A stretch of DNA of 64,000 nt, from positions 147,635,371 through 147,699,370 of the forward strand of contig CM024757.1 in assembly GCA_014218235.1 (NCBI GenBank), given 5' to 3'. Within the stretch, counting starts at the first letter, position 1, and every line of letters begins with the position of its first letter. A model generated the notes under the pieces. That model saw nothing but the letters and a program-made list of their open reading frames with translations. It was not told the DNA's origin and did not search any database. The translations under genes and the position numbers were made by a program. This document shows, piece by piece, positions 1-10,790 of the stretch. The stretch comes from Colocasia esculenta (lineage: Eukaryota > Streptophyta > Magnoliopsida > Alismatales > Araceae).

Positions 1-627
1 GAGTGTTTGGCATTACACTCGAGTGCTATCTATCTCGACTATCTAATGACAATCAAAGTGCTATACTATACTTGACTCGTTGTGCTATCATGAACTATAT
101 TATGCTATGACCATTCTACTCTTTGTACTATACTTGACACTTGTGCTATTTGAATCGTGCTATTGTACAATCATTTGCTCGACATTACATGACTCTCTCT
201 CTATCATTAGTTGCTCTACTCTTTAATCCATTAATTATGTAAAGCATACCTGACTATGAGATGTAAATCCTAGTGGGTGTTATCGCTCACCCTGTGTTAT
301 TTGACATGTGTCCTCAGGTAAGACCAAGGAAGGTATCAACACACGAGAGGATGGGGATGACCAGAAGTGATTCAAGAGTGTCCTGGAGTACTAGCGTTAT
401 ATTAGTGTCTTAGTTTAGTTCTTTACTTTCATTCCATGTAATGATGTCATTGGGCCCTATGTAATGGCTCTAAAGTAGTGGTTGTAATAGACATTAACGG
501 AATTATCAATGAAATATATTTGAATTAGTATTATTCAATTGTCCAAAGGTTTGATGTCTATTATACGCTCTATACTCGCTTACTTGCAACTGCCTCACAT
601 TTCGATATTCTGCATTGAGGTGTGACA
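1..627 (+). mobile_element. Ty3/Gypsy LTR, 3' part, E1 family
   Basis: The segment matches the last part of both LTRs of the complete Gypsy E1 (38268-38934 and 45785-46458). It opens with the same block (gagtgtttggcattacactc) and ends in GTGTGACA. It carries the GTGCTAT-rich stretch and the conserved 'cctactgggcgttatcgctcaccctg'-like block, here slightly changed. The window starts inside it, so a solo LTR cannot be told from the 3' LTR of an element. The right flank is SIRE-A LTR sequence, so this Gypsy inserted into that LTR; the expected 5-bp duplication would be ATCAA (628-632), but the left copy lies outside the window. Confidence 0.85.
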
Positions 628-1560
628 ATCAAACTCGTGAAGTCTTTTGTCAAATGGCTCATATCTCTTTTTCCTTATGTTTGTATTTCCTGCAAATAGC
701 TAGAAATAGAAAGTTATATGCTTTTCTTTCATTTTAGGAACGAGGAATTCTCTTTTGCCTTCTGTCCATGTTTTCCTACTGACATCATGCTATAATACCT
801 TTTTATCTATCAGAGAAATGACAATATAAGAGTTAGAAAGTAATTTGAATTTTCAGTGGGTGCCAAAGGTAGTTTGAAACCCAATCAATGTAAATCATAA
901 CAGTAATCGATATGAAACAACTGTAATCGATGCATGAAGGCAATCGATGTCGAAGGCAGTCGATGTCCAAAGATAATCAATGTCTAAAGATAATGATGTC
1001 CAAAGAGAGTCGATGTCTAAGGGTAATCGATGTCCAAAATAGTAATCGATGTTTATGCAATCGATGTTAAGATACTGTAATCGATGTTTTATGCAATCGA
1101 TGTTAACTGTAATCGATGTTAGAGTGCAATCAATATTTATGCAATCGATGTTAAAGTGTAATCGATGTTCATGTAATCGATGTTTAAGTAAACTGTAATC
1201 GATGTTCATGCAATCGATGTTTAAGTAATCTGTAATTGATGTGTTTCTATAGTAATCAATGTGATATTAAAACACTAATAGATGTATAATGTTCAGTAAT
1301 CGATGTACCACTTCGATTGTTTAGGAGTCAGAGTTGGACATGTTACTTCAACTTCTTGAGAGTCGGAGTAAGGACTACTTCAACTTTCAGGAGTCGGAGT
1401 AGGACATTTATACAAAGACTTCGGATATGATGAAGTAGCAGGTGATGAAAAATACAACAATTCTATTAAAAATGATATTGAATATATTAATGATATTTAT
1501 GATAATCATGAGTTTTTTTATCACCAAAATAAAAGGATAGAAAATAAGAGTGGTTCAACA
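628..1560 (-). mobile_element. SIRE-A 3' LTR, partial
   Basis: It aligns with 3966-4839 of the right-hand LTR of the same element, including the 'gctagaaatagaa', 'gaggaattctcttttgccttctgtcc' and ATCGATGT-repeat blocks, and ends in the same TGGTTCAACA. It is followed at once by a polypyrimidine run, the complement of a polypurine tract, so on the minus strand this is the 3' LTR. Its other end is cut off by the Gypsy LTR at 1-627. Confidence 0.8.
895..1318. repeat. AATCGATGT short-motif array in SIRE-A LTR
   Basis: About 23 copies of AATCGATGT and close variants (AGTCGATGT, AATCAATGT) occur with variable 5-15 nt spacers. The same array is at 4218-4590 in the partner LTR. It lies in U3, between the LTR edge and the promoter side. 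The spacing is irregular, so it is not a simple tandem repeat. A long open frame on the minus strand across it only mirrors the repeat. Confidence 0.85.
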
Positions 1561-1575
1561 ATCTCCCCTTTTTTG
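1561..1575 (-). promoter_or_regulatory. Polypurine tract of SIRE-A
   Basis: On the minus strand this reads as an A-run, then GGGGAGAT, directly before the LTR terminus (TGTTGAACC). This is the same layout as the SIRE-1 polypurine tract at 30164-30178. It primes plus-strand DNA synthesis in LTR retroelements. Confidence 0.8.
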
Positions 1576-2247
1576 GTGATGACAAAACTCATGTGAATTT
1601 TCAACAAATATTCAATACAACTAATGAATAGAAAATTCATAACATAAAATACTCTCCCCATTTTTGTCAATAACCAAAAAGGAAGGATCTTACCATTTGC
1701 ATTTCCCCCCTTTTTAAGGACTTCTTACCAATATGCTTTGAGTTTGAAGGAGAGGGGTTCAACAATATGTTTGTAGCTGTCCGTGATTATTGCTCCCCCT
1801 TAGTGTTTGCTTCCGCTGAATGTGATACTCTCTCTTAATGTGAGGCTGGTGAGTCTTCACGAGGATTCCCTACATTGGTCTATAAAAAAGACAGGAATAC
1901 TTGCAATGATATTAGTAGCATAAAAAAAGAATTTAATTTTAAACATAAATTAAGAATTAAGTATGACTACTTCCTCTTCATATTGGAATGATGTGAGAAG
2001 TTGGTAGTCACAAATCATATGCATTTGAGCATCCTTTAACCATGCCCATTTGAATGCCTTTTGTCAACAGTAGATAGGCATTTTCTTCTTCTTCTTCTTC
2101 TTCAGTGCTAGAGCTGTATGAGGAGTTCTTTTCTAAAGGTGTTGCTTGGAACTTATGTGCCTTACCCTCAGCTTCTTTTTCATCAGAAGTTTCTTTAACA
2201 TTAACCTCTTCACGGATATCTCTTTGAGAAAAATCTGAGTCTCCCCC
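1576..2247 (-). other. SIRE-A 3' internal remnant, no intact gene
   Basis: The segment lies between the polypurine tract and the gag remnant. It has several C-rich runs (complements of polypurine blocks, e.g. around 1655-1715 and 1790-1800) and, on the minus strand, an acidic Glu-rich frame around 2040-2230. Pol and most of gag are missing, so a large internal deletion joined the gag N-terminus to 3' sequence here. No recognisable domain remains. Confidence 0.6.
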
Positions 2248-2685
2248 TCAATGAGGTTCTTCCTTTATATCTTCTTCTTCATGTGGAAGGATGTCTTTCT
2301 GAGCTTCTTCAGAAATTTGAGCACTAGTGTCCTTGTCTTGGACTTCGACCACAATGGGTTCTCCTTCATATGTAAGCTTTAGTTTGTCCCACATATCTTT
2401 GACTATTTTGCACACTGTTGTCGAGTTGAATTGATGTTTCCATAGTGCATAAGACATGAACTTCTTAGCCTTGTTATTCATGGATATCTTCTTTGTATCT
2501 TCAGCTGTCATCCATTCTATCTTGGGCTTAGATATGAGGAGATCACCATCTTCAATGATGCTCCAGAGTAGATAGTCGCGGCCTTGTAGGAAGAATTCCA
2601 TCCTTATCCTCTAATAGGTGTAGTTGCCTTCAAAGAGTGGAGGCAGGAAGATGGATTGGCCTTCTGCAAATCTTTGGACTGCCAT
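2248..2685 (-). pseudogene. SIRE-A gag N-terminal fragment
   Basis: The frame starts at the ATG at 2685 (MAVQRFAEGQS...) and matches the N-termini of the gags of SIRE-1 (49668) and Copia-C (17872): EGQS, PPLF(E/D)G, then a W/Y-rich stretch, GxDxxLW, and WDKLKLTYEG. Gag builds the retrotransposon particle. A TAG at 2611-2613 replaces the Trp present in both in-window relatives (NYW, QYW). After about 100 residues homology ends and the frame runs into an acidic tail (EEEDIKEE), as expected from the internal deletion. It cannot be functional. Confidence 0.75.
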
Positions 2686-2735
2686 GGATCTTTGCTGTAA
2701 GAATGTTGGATCTTCTATAGGTTCAGAGACCAAAG

Positions 2736-2746
2736 TTCTGATACCA
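2736..2746 (-). promoter_or_regulatory. Primer-binding site of SIRE-A (tRNA-iMet)
   Basis: The complement reads TGGTATCAGAA, matching the 3' end of plant initiator tRNA-Met. It sits 2 nt from the LTR edge at 2749, as in SIRE-1 and Copia-C. This fixes the element on the minus strand. Confidence 0.8.
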
Positions 2747-2962
2747 CTTCTTGGCCCGCTTTCTGTTGGCGGCAAGACTAACCTAGAGGGGGGGGGGTGA
2801 ATAGAAAATCTAAAAACTGAAACAAAAATCACCACTTAAAAAATATTCGGTTAGTATAGATAAACATGTGCAATGGAAGTTAAGAGCGTAGAAGCAAGCA
2901 CACAAGGAAGACAGAAATTTATCCTGGTTCAGTCCTTCCAAATGGAAGTCCTACGTCCAGTC

Positions 2963-2980
2963 CCCAAGCAAACTCTTGGG
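2963..2980 (-). other. Conserved U5 hairpin, SIRE-A copy
   Basis: CCCAAG and CTTGGG, 6-nt arms, enclose a 6-nt loop (caaact). The same arms with other loops occur at 18150-18166 (Copia-C) and 28440-28457 (SIRE-1), each inside the same flanking block (cctacgtccagt ... atttcactaac). Confidence 0.6.
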
Positions 2981-4217
2981 ATTTCACTAACCACCAAGTA
3001 ACCTTGGTCTTCCTTTAAATGAGGGGCATACAATACCCAGCACCCAGCTGGTCTTCTTCTTTTTCCCGGGCAAGAAGATAGCCCACTTCTTTTATAGGCT
3101 CAGAAGTAAACCTGCTGGAACAAAGCCAAGCGTGGTTACACCGCCAGACACAAGCTGGTCTTCTTTTCTTTCCGGGCAAGAAGGCAACCCACTGTTTCAC
3201 CTCAGCCAGATGCTTCTTTCACGAGCTCGGAAGTAACTCACTGGTACACACCCCAGTAGGTCTTCTCTTCAAACAATGAGAATACTGGTATAGACCCCAG
3301 ATGGTCACCACCAGGTGCAAGCTGGTCTTCCCTTCTAATCAAGGGGAACACTTGCGCAACAAGCCTTCTCTTCCAACTGAAGAAGAACACTCTTGAACAC
3401 AGCAGCAAGGACCTTAAGCCCCTAGATCAAGCTCAAGATACATAATGAAATGCTTGATCTGAGACTGAGCCTAAGAAAGAAAGAGTTCATAGTAAAAGAC
3501 TCTTCTTAGGCTAAACCCTCAGCTCTCTCTCTCTCAAATACACAAAGACACACAGAGAGAGAATGAGAAAGAAGGAAGACGGCTTGAATGCTTCAGCTTG
3601 AATGGGCTCGAGCTCTCTTCCTTTCTTGCTTAAGTGTATATGGAGTTGGTTGCTCGCTGGATGCACACTCCTTGAATAATCTTCAGGTTCACACTGTACT
3701 TCTTTTTCTTTTGCTTCTCCCTTTTATGAAGTAGCTTGAACAGATCCGTTGACAGATGGCTGTTGAAGTTTCTTAGCTCTCTTTTTCTTCTTCTTCTCAC
3801 CCTCCTTTGAGTCTAATGGTTGTCTTCTTGAGTCTACTAGCTATTTGGAATGGAGGAAGATGTTTCAGCTGGTGCATAATTCCAAGGATGTCAGTAGCAG
3901 GTCCAAGATATTAACTGTGTGTAGAGGTGGACCTGCAAACATTAAATGCAAGGCAGATGATTAGACTCATGAAGTTTTTTTTTCAAATGTCTCGACCTCT
4001 TTTGCCTTCTGTCTGTATTTCCTACAAATAGCTAGAAATAGAAGGTTAGGTGCTTTTCTTCGTTACAGGAATGAGGAATTCTCTTTTGCCTTCTGTCCCT
4101 GTTTTCCTGCTGACAGCTTGCTGTAAGACCTTTTTATCTGTTGGAGAAATGACATATAAGAGTTAGAAAGTCATTTGAATTTTCAATGGGCGCCAAAGGT
4201 ATTTTGAAACCCAATCA

Positions 4218-4590
4218 GTGTAAATCATAATAGCAATCGATATGAAACAATTGTAATCAATGCATGAAGGCAATCAATGTCTAAGACAATTGATGTCCAA
4301 AGGTAATCGATGTCCAAAGATAGTCGATGTCTAAAGGCAGTCGATGTCTAAGGGTAATTGATGTCTAAAAAAGTAATCGATGTTTATGCAATCAATGTTA
4401 AGATACTATAATCGGTGTGAACGTATAATCGATGTTTATGTAATTGATGTTTTATGCAATCCATGTTAAAGTGTAATCGATGTTCATGTAATCTATGTTT
4501 AAGTAAACTGTAATCGATGTGTTTGTATAGTAATCGATGTGATATTAAAACAGTAATCGATGTATAATGTTCAATAATCGATGTACCACT
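4218..4590. repeat. AATCGATGT short-motif array, second LTR of SIRE-A
   Basis: About 20 copies of AATCGATGT and one-base variants correspond to 895-1318. Several copies carry TCAATGT or TTGATGT, consistent with C-to-T/G-to-A decay of the central CG. Confidence 0.85.
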
Positions 4591-4839
4591 TCGACTATCT
4601 AGGAGTCGGAGTTGGACAGGTTTCTTCGACTTCTTGAGAGTCAGAGGAAGGACTACTTCAACTTTTCAAGAGTCAGAGTACGACATTCATACAAAGACTT
4701 CGGATATGACAAAGCAGCAGGCGATGAAAAATACAATAGTTCTGTTAAAAATGATATTGAATATATTAATGATATTTATGATAATCATGAGTTTTGTTAT
4801 CACCAAAATAAAAGGATATAATATAAGAGTGGTTCAACA

Positions 4840-5895
4840 AGGAGCGCAGTCTCATGGCTATTGAGGATGAATCTTCTGAGATAAACTCTGACTGAGAATC
4901 TTTTACTCTTGAGGATATTGAACAAATGTTTTCTGATTTGTATGAAAAATTTAGGAAAATAAAAAAGGAAAACAAGAGTTTGAAAAATAAATTTGAAACA
5001 TTTCTGCATACTGAAACAAATTATATGTCATATCATGAACATAAACTACAATGTGAAAAGCTACAAAATGATAATGAACTACTTCAAAGTAAAATCACAT
5101 TGTATGAAGATGAAATTGAATGCATGTCTCATGACAATGCTAATTCTGAGAATTTTAGTATGCTTGAAAAGAAAAATGTCTCTCTGAAATATGAAAATAA
5201 AGAATTAAAAATCAAGTGCATGTGTTGGTAGAGAATGTCAAAAATTCTGAGAATTCTGTCATGAAATTGCATGGAACAATAGATGATCGAAATCCACTAT
5301 TTCTAGACTCATGAAGGGAAAACAAAAGTTAGATGAAGTGCTTAATATTAGGGTGAACACAAATAGACATAGTTTAGGCTATTCCCTTAAAAAGAACAAA
5401 TCTGTTTAGTCTAAAATGAAAACATCAGTTGTTCATGCCTCTAATGCTTCTAGCATTTCACAATTACATTCTAAGAAAATTGCTCATATTAAAAAACCAA
5501 TTCATGCTAGGAAATCTGAGCAAGTCAAAAAACCAATAAATGGTAAACACTTTGTGAATGCTAAGAAGCATGTACATTCAAATAAACCCAAGTATGTTGC
5601 ACCCAATGTTGTTCATAGGCCATAACCCACAGAACACAATTCTAATGTCACATGTTATTTCTGTGGTGGGAATGGTCATATGAACTATAATTGTTCTTTA
5701 AAAAGAAACATGCAAAAAATGAACTTGGTGTGGATTAGAAAGGACTTTATGCCTTCTATGACTAACACTGTTGGACCCAAAACCATTTGGGTACCAAAGA
5801 AATCCACAAGGAGCTATGGTTGCAGGTGCTTTGGAAAATTGAATGTGATGAATTTCAAGGTTAAATTCAAGGCACCAAGAACACTTATGTTTTGA
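4840..5895 (+). pseudogene. Copia-B gag, C-terminal part
   Basis: This is a decayed plus-strand gag of the SIRE type. A charged coiled-coil-like stretch (4926-5228, Lys/Glu/Asn-rich) matches in character the SIRE-1 gag segment at 48395-48691. A basic linker with repeated KKP/AKK follows (5416-5620), then a CCHC zinc knuckle at 5653-5694 (CYFCGGNGHMNYNC) and the family motif GPKTIWVPK near 5775-5800. At least three in-frame stops or frameshifts interrupt it. The N-terminal half was separated when SIRE-A inserted at 4839/4840 and lies off-window. Pol does not follow, so this was either a gag-only derivative or a deleted copy. Confidence 0.7.
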
Positions 5896-7072
5896 GCTCT
5901 TAAGGTAAGACATGAATACTCTTGTACACCTTATTGTTTACTCTTTTAGATTTTTTTAGAGGCTGCGTTCTTATTTTCCTCCTATCAGAAAAATTAAAAA
6001 ATTAAAAATTAAAAATACAAAAAGAGTTTTAAAGTCTAGTGTCATTTGCACTTTTATCCCTTGCATGCTTGTAAAGTATATGTAAAGACACTTCCTTTAC
6101 TCTTTCCATTGCCTAATACTCTCTTGATATTCTATTGCATTGACTTAAGACTTAGTGTGCATTTTGCATTTAGTGTGTGCATATATTAAGGGGGAGCCAA
6201 ATAGTTATTTATTTAACTTGCTTTTGAATACACAACTGAAATTGAAACCAACACACAAATGCCCATGACTATGATTAATAGATATCACTTTAATGATTGG
6301 TAGAAATTTTTCTTAACACTCATGTGATGTTTTAAATCCACCTAACTTGTAGTAACTCATAAGGAAAAAGATACATGTCCCATGTTGGAAAGTGAAAAGA
6401 GGAACTAAGCTTAGTGCCCAGGTCTTTCTACTGAACAAGTGAGAAGGCTTGCGTCAAATGGAAATACTTTCCTAAAAAATGAAAGAAAAGAAAGAAACAA
6501 AAAAAATGAATCACATCATTTTTTTCAAACAAAAAAACAAGGGGCAGAGTGATAGGCTGATAGCTACGAAAAATCGAGGGTCTATCATGCATGGGTAAGA
6601 TTGAGAGTATCTGTTAGTGTTAATTAGAATTCTACTTATCATCATGTGTGATGCCTTTTAATCATGTCTCATACTTCACTTTAAAGGGTATTTAATTTTG
6701 AATGTGTTTTGAGAATTTGATTAAACACTGGACTATTTAATTGTTATCTTTTAGAGCATGCACTCCCATCATATTCCCCAAAGTGATATTTTTGTATACT
6801 TAGTATTCTTTCAATTGCACTTCTTTTCCCCATTACCACCCACTTTTTGATGCTGTTAAAAAGGGGGAGAGAATATCTTGAGAGATAGATATGTCGATTT
6901 TACATTTTGGTTTTTGGGGAGAGAGTTTGTGTCCAAAAGAAAAGGGGAGAGTAGTTTCTGCATAAATGCATGAATGCATGCCAATCAAAAACAAAAGACA
7001 AAAAAAATCACCTATGTTTGTGTATTGTGTGAAAAATCTACAAGTGTTTTGTCATCATAAAAAAGGGGAGAT
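5896..7072 (+). other. Copia-B 3' non-coding region with polypurine tract
   Basis: No coding domain is visible. Purine blocks occur at 6190-6196, 6860-6873 and 6940-6950. At 7051-7072 the sequence gttttgtcatcat-A6-ggggagat matches the reverse complement of the SIRE-1 polypurine region at 30164-30190, so this is a genuine SIRE-type polypurine tract. A perfect splice-donor-like AAGGTAAGA lies just after the gag frame, near 5901. The distance from zinc knuckle to polypurine tract is only about 1.4 kb, far too short for pol. Confidence 0.55.
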
Positions 7073-8324
7073 TGTCACATCTCGAGAATTATGTAGTGGA
7101 AATATATTTGAAATAATACGTTCAATATTTCGAGACGTGGACAGTCGGCAAATAAGCCTCTAGCTAGTAAGCACTAAATGTGTATCAACACAATCATAAT
7201 AGGGCCCACAAAATGAACACATCTGAACTTGTATTCCAAACTCAACAACTTGTTTTATTTCAAAATAACTAATACAACTCTTTCATTATTGTACCACAAG
7301 ACTAAGACTCAATAAAGGGAAAATTACATAAGATCTCACTTCCTACTACATCAATCTAACACTCTTTCTGACTATTGATAGACACATAAGTTGGAACGCT
7401 CTTCACTCAGATGCATTCCCATCCTCGACTTGTTCTTCTTCTTGGACTTCATAATCACCTAGAAGGTTAAAAGTAGGGAATGAGCAAACTAGCCCAGTAG
7501 GATTTATATCTCAATGTGCAGACAATGATATAAGTGATTAACAATTTAGAACTAGGTAAGCACGATTATCAAGATATGCATGAGCGAATAAAACTCATTA
7601 AACACATTTCATGAATAAGATAGATTGAACGATAATGATGGAGCAATATGTAGAACGAAATAACAAGATAGAACTAGCAATAGATCACTTTGCACAAGCA
7701 TGTAAGTTATCACTTGGTGTTAATAGTTTTCAAGAACGCAAGATATCACTAATTGCAATAAATATAGGATGGCCATATCACGCAAGAAAGCAAGCACCAG
7801 CATGGTCATGTAACACTAATCAAGCACGAAGACACTAAAGTACACCAAGGAAAGATCCACCTTGAAATGCATAATAGGACACGTGTATGTGGTTATCATA
7901 TCTAGCATTCAACATGCAAGTACTCCCAGCGCAGAAGCAACGCCAGTAATCATTATACCCCATGGTTAACAGTATATTTATGACTCTCCGTCATTGGGGC
8001 TAGACTGGAGCCCTTGGACACTCGCCGTGTCCGATCAGCATCTCACTTAATTTCAAATGTAGATACCCACAGTCATTCATGGCCAATAGCAAGAGTTTCA
8101 AGATGTAAGCAATTGTATTATCATGTTCATGATGAAGATGTCAAGATATAGGAAGTCATGTGAACATGATTTTCATGATAACAATAGTCGACAGATAATT
8201 TGGCAGCATAACGTGCGATTTACACTTTGGTTAACTTTTTACATTAATGGCTTAAGTCAAGATTATAAATCCACACTCACGATAACAAGATAAGAGAGGA
8301 AGTGCATTCTATCTCCAGGGAAAT
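7073..8324 (-). mobile_element. Ty3-type LTR segment, minus orientation
   Basis: It starts TGTCACATCTCGAG, the usual reverse-complement end of Ty3 LTRs (compare GGGGCGTGACA closing E1 LTRs). At 7480-7500 it carries 'aatgagcaaactagcccagtagg', the reverse complement of the 'cctactgggc...gctca' block in E1 LTRs (38585-38615) and in the array units (20951-20972). The outer end is not seen; another LTR-like sequence starts at 8325. Whether it is a solo LTR or part of a larger interrupted LTR is open. No real ORF is visible. Confidence 0.5.
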
Positions 8325-10790
8325 TGTAAGGCCCTCAAATTTTGTTCATTTTGTTTTGTGCATGTCATAATTATTTAATTACTTATGTGCATATGTATAT
8401 ACATGTTTATTTTTGTACAAATTGTATTTATTTAATTCTGTGCATATTGTATTTAAATAATGTTGTACATATTATATGTATTTATATTTTGTATGTTGTT
8501 TATTTTTGTTTTCTACCGAAATCCCTATTAATGTCAACATCCCTTGACGTTAAGGGCAGGTTGACGACAACCAGTGTGCCGTTGACTTCATGGGCAAGGG
8601 AGATTGATGTCCAGATCGATGGACGCTGACTTCCTATTAACGACAACAATGTGGCTATTTACTTCTCAATTTTTGTTGCGATTCTAGATCTGAAAATGGC
8701 TGTGTTTCTCCGGGTTCTTGATTAGGAAAATATCCCCAACGGTAGGAAACCTAATCCTAGGCGCACCCCGACCCTTAAACCTATAAAACCAAGTGTTTTC
8801 GGCGAGATTAGGTCCTTTTAGCTAAAGGGAAAACCTAGGGTTCGTTTGTGAGAAAACCTGAACTTTTGCAAGCTTGATCCGACGTGTGTGGGGTTCTTCC
8901 GACGATCTATTTCGACTGGGAGGTGCTCCAACAATTGAGGAATCTTTCTCGACTCCAAGAGATCCATCTGCATCAGCAAGAAGACCGGATTAGGGAGAGA
9001 GATCTCACCTTCTTGGCTTGGCTAAGGAGGGCTTCTTCGACTAATTAAACACATTAGAGATTTATTTACAGGCAAGTAATTGAGGGTTACATCCTAGACA
9101 TGTCCTTTAGGTCTCAGGAATTTTTCAGAATTTTGTTCGTGTCCTCGAACCCCCAATTATCTTCTTTTTGTGAGTTCGATCTGCACTTCTGCAAACAGGA
9201 GGTTGACGGCAACCTTGTTGCTGCCAAGTTCTTGAGTTAATGGCAGCATCGTGTGCCGTTAACCTATGTTGTCGGCAAGACCCTTTCTGCCATGTTCTTT
9301 AGGTTTTCAAAACAATTGTTTTGATCTCTGTGCTGTGATCTTTGGACTTCCGGTTATATGTACATGCTGTAAAAATTAGGGTTTGTCAGGCATGGTCTAT
9401 AGGTCATATCATGAGATTCTGTCAAATTTCTGAGCATGATATTATTTAGTTTAATTTCTGTTATTAGAGAATAAGCATGTTATGACCATGTTTAATTATG
9501 AATAAATAGATTCATTGCATGCTAGGATTTCATAAATTTTCCACGATCTTATGGTTATTGTGTTTAGGTTGTTGTAGAACTATTATGAACGACTGTTTTG
9601 CTGTAAACCATGTTTAAGTGAATAATTGCTAAAGTAGCATGAAATTTGTTTAAATTATTAAAATTATATTTACTATTGCGAAAAATCTGAAAGATTAGGC
9701 ATGTGGCACATTAAGTGTATGAAGCCTGTGATAAAAATTTTATACTATTTGAACAACCATGGATACTGTTTGTATTTTAATAAGGGTAATTGACCATGAT
9801 AAGTATGTTTAACTTAAATCATGTGAATTTCAGTGTTTAGCATCATGTTAGGGCTCTGTTATGATTTATTTATCACTGTGGAACAGTAATGTCAAGTTCT
9901 ATAACCTGAGATACGAATGTTTATATAAAGTGTATGTGAAAGAGATTAAATTGTGCATATAAGTGAATAAACCCATGTGATTAAGTGATAATGTGCAAAT
10001 TGTGCCGACATTGACACTGCTACCATAGAAGGCTGTGGAGCCGTACTATAGTAAAGTCCCTATGGGAAGGCTCATTGTGTATGTGATATCCTATGGGCAT
10101 TAGGACGAAATCCTGGAGGTGGACAAGTACCACTAGTTTGGGTGGAGAGGGCTTCTCCCAGTTTTACGCAGTTACCAAGATTCCTCACTGTATTGCCTAG
10201 GTGACGGGTATGTGTTATGTGAATGTGTGTCCTTCTTTATGGTGGTTTGGACTATGTGTCGCGGAAAATAAGTGTAAAAGTGTGAAAATTGTGAATATGT
10301 GATAGTGTTATGTGAATGTGATAGCATGTGAAAAGATGTGAAACCATGTGAATATGAATTATTCATGTTAAAACAACAAGCTAAAGATGTGTATATGTGT
10401 TTTAAAAGCATGTGAAAATGATTAGATATCATGCTAGGATTGTTAATTGCTTTGTGCTAATTCCCATGCTTTATTTGTGTAAGAGTATGATGGATATGAA
10501 TTGTGATTAGTAACATGAATCAAGTTGGTTATCATGTGTAAAAAGCATGTATAGGTTGTTTATGTATATTTGTTAATTGTCATAAAGCATGTGCCATGTA
10601 TTTCTTTTATTGTTTAAAAGACTAGCACGTGTATGTGATATGTGTAAGGATGTACCTTAGGTTGCTTGCTGGGTCTTGTTGAAAGACTCATACTTGCTTT
10701 AACATACAGGTGAGCGACTCCGAGTGAGAGGGCTGCCTATAAGTGCAAGTGTGTAGTGTAGTGTGTGTCTCAATCCACATTCCACCGATT
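8325..10790 (+). mobile_element. Ty3-type LTR fragment, plus orientation
   Basis: It begins TGTAAGGCCCTCAAA, a common Ty3 LTR start. A TATA-like box (cctataaaacc) lies near 8780, followed by a leader with 'gaaaacctagggttcg'. Later it has 'gtactatagtaaagtccctatggg' (10043-10070) and 'gcttgctgggtcttg...caggtgagcg' (10660-10716), a landmark of plus-oriented Ty3 LTRs. GTTGACG(G/A)CAAC motifs recur at 8540-8640 and 9200-9290. No PBS follows, so the LTR is truncated; the right boundary near 10790 is approximate. No coding region is visible. Confidence 0.5.

Larger units (their letters stand above)
2749..4839 (-). mobile_element. SIRE-A 5' LTR
   Basis: This LTR of about 2.1 kb lies between the PBS and older Copia-B sequence. 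The plus-strand start is TCTTGG where relatives have TGTTG(G/C), so the terminal dinucleotide has decayed; it ends in GGTTCAACA at 4839. It shares with SIRE-1 and Copia-C the 'gaggggg(n)tgaatag' block near its edge, a run of 10 Gs at 2788-2797, the CCTACGTCCAGTCCCCAAG hairpin block, and repeats of 'gctggtcttc' at 3047-3340. AATCGATGT motifs fill 4218-4590. The flanking AGGAG (4840-4844) is a candidate target duplication; its partner lies off-window. Confidence 0.8.

Noticed and set aside
895..1209. 104-codon minus-strand frame rich in NID/HRL repeats
   Set aside because: It is the translation of the ATCGATGT motif array; no domain, and the partner LTR array does not keep the frame.
8342..8629. 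95-codon plus-strand hydrophobic frame (Cys/Tyr/Ile-rich)
   Set aside because: AT-rich LTR start with no start context or homology; explained by composition.
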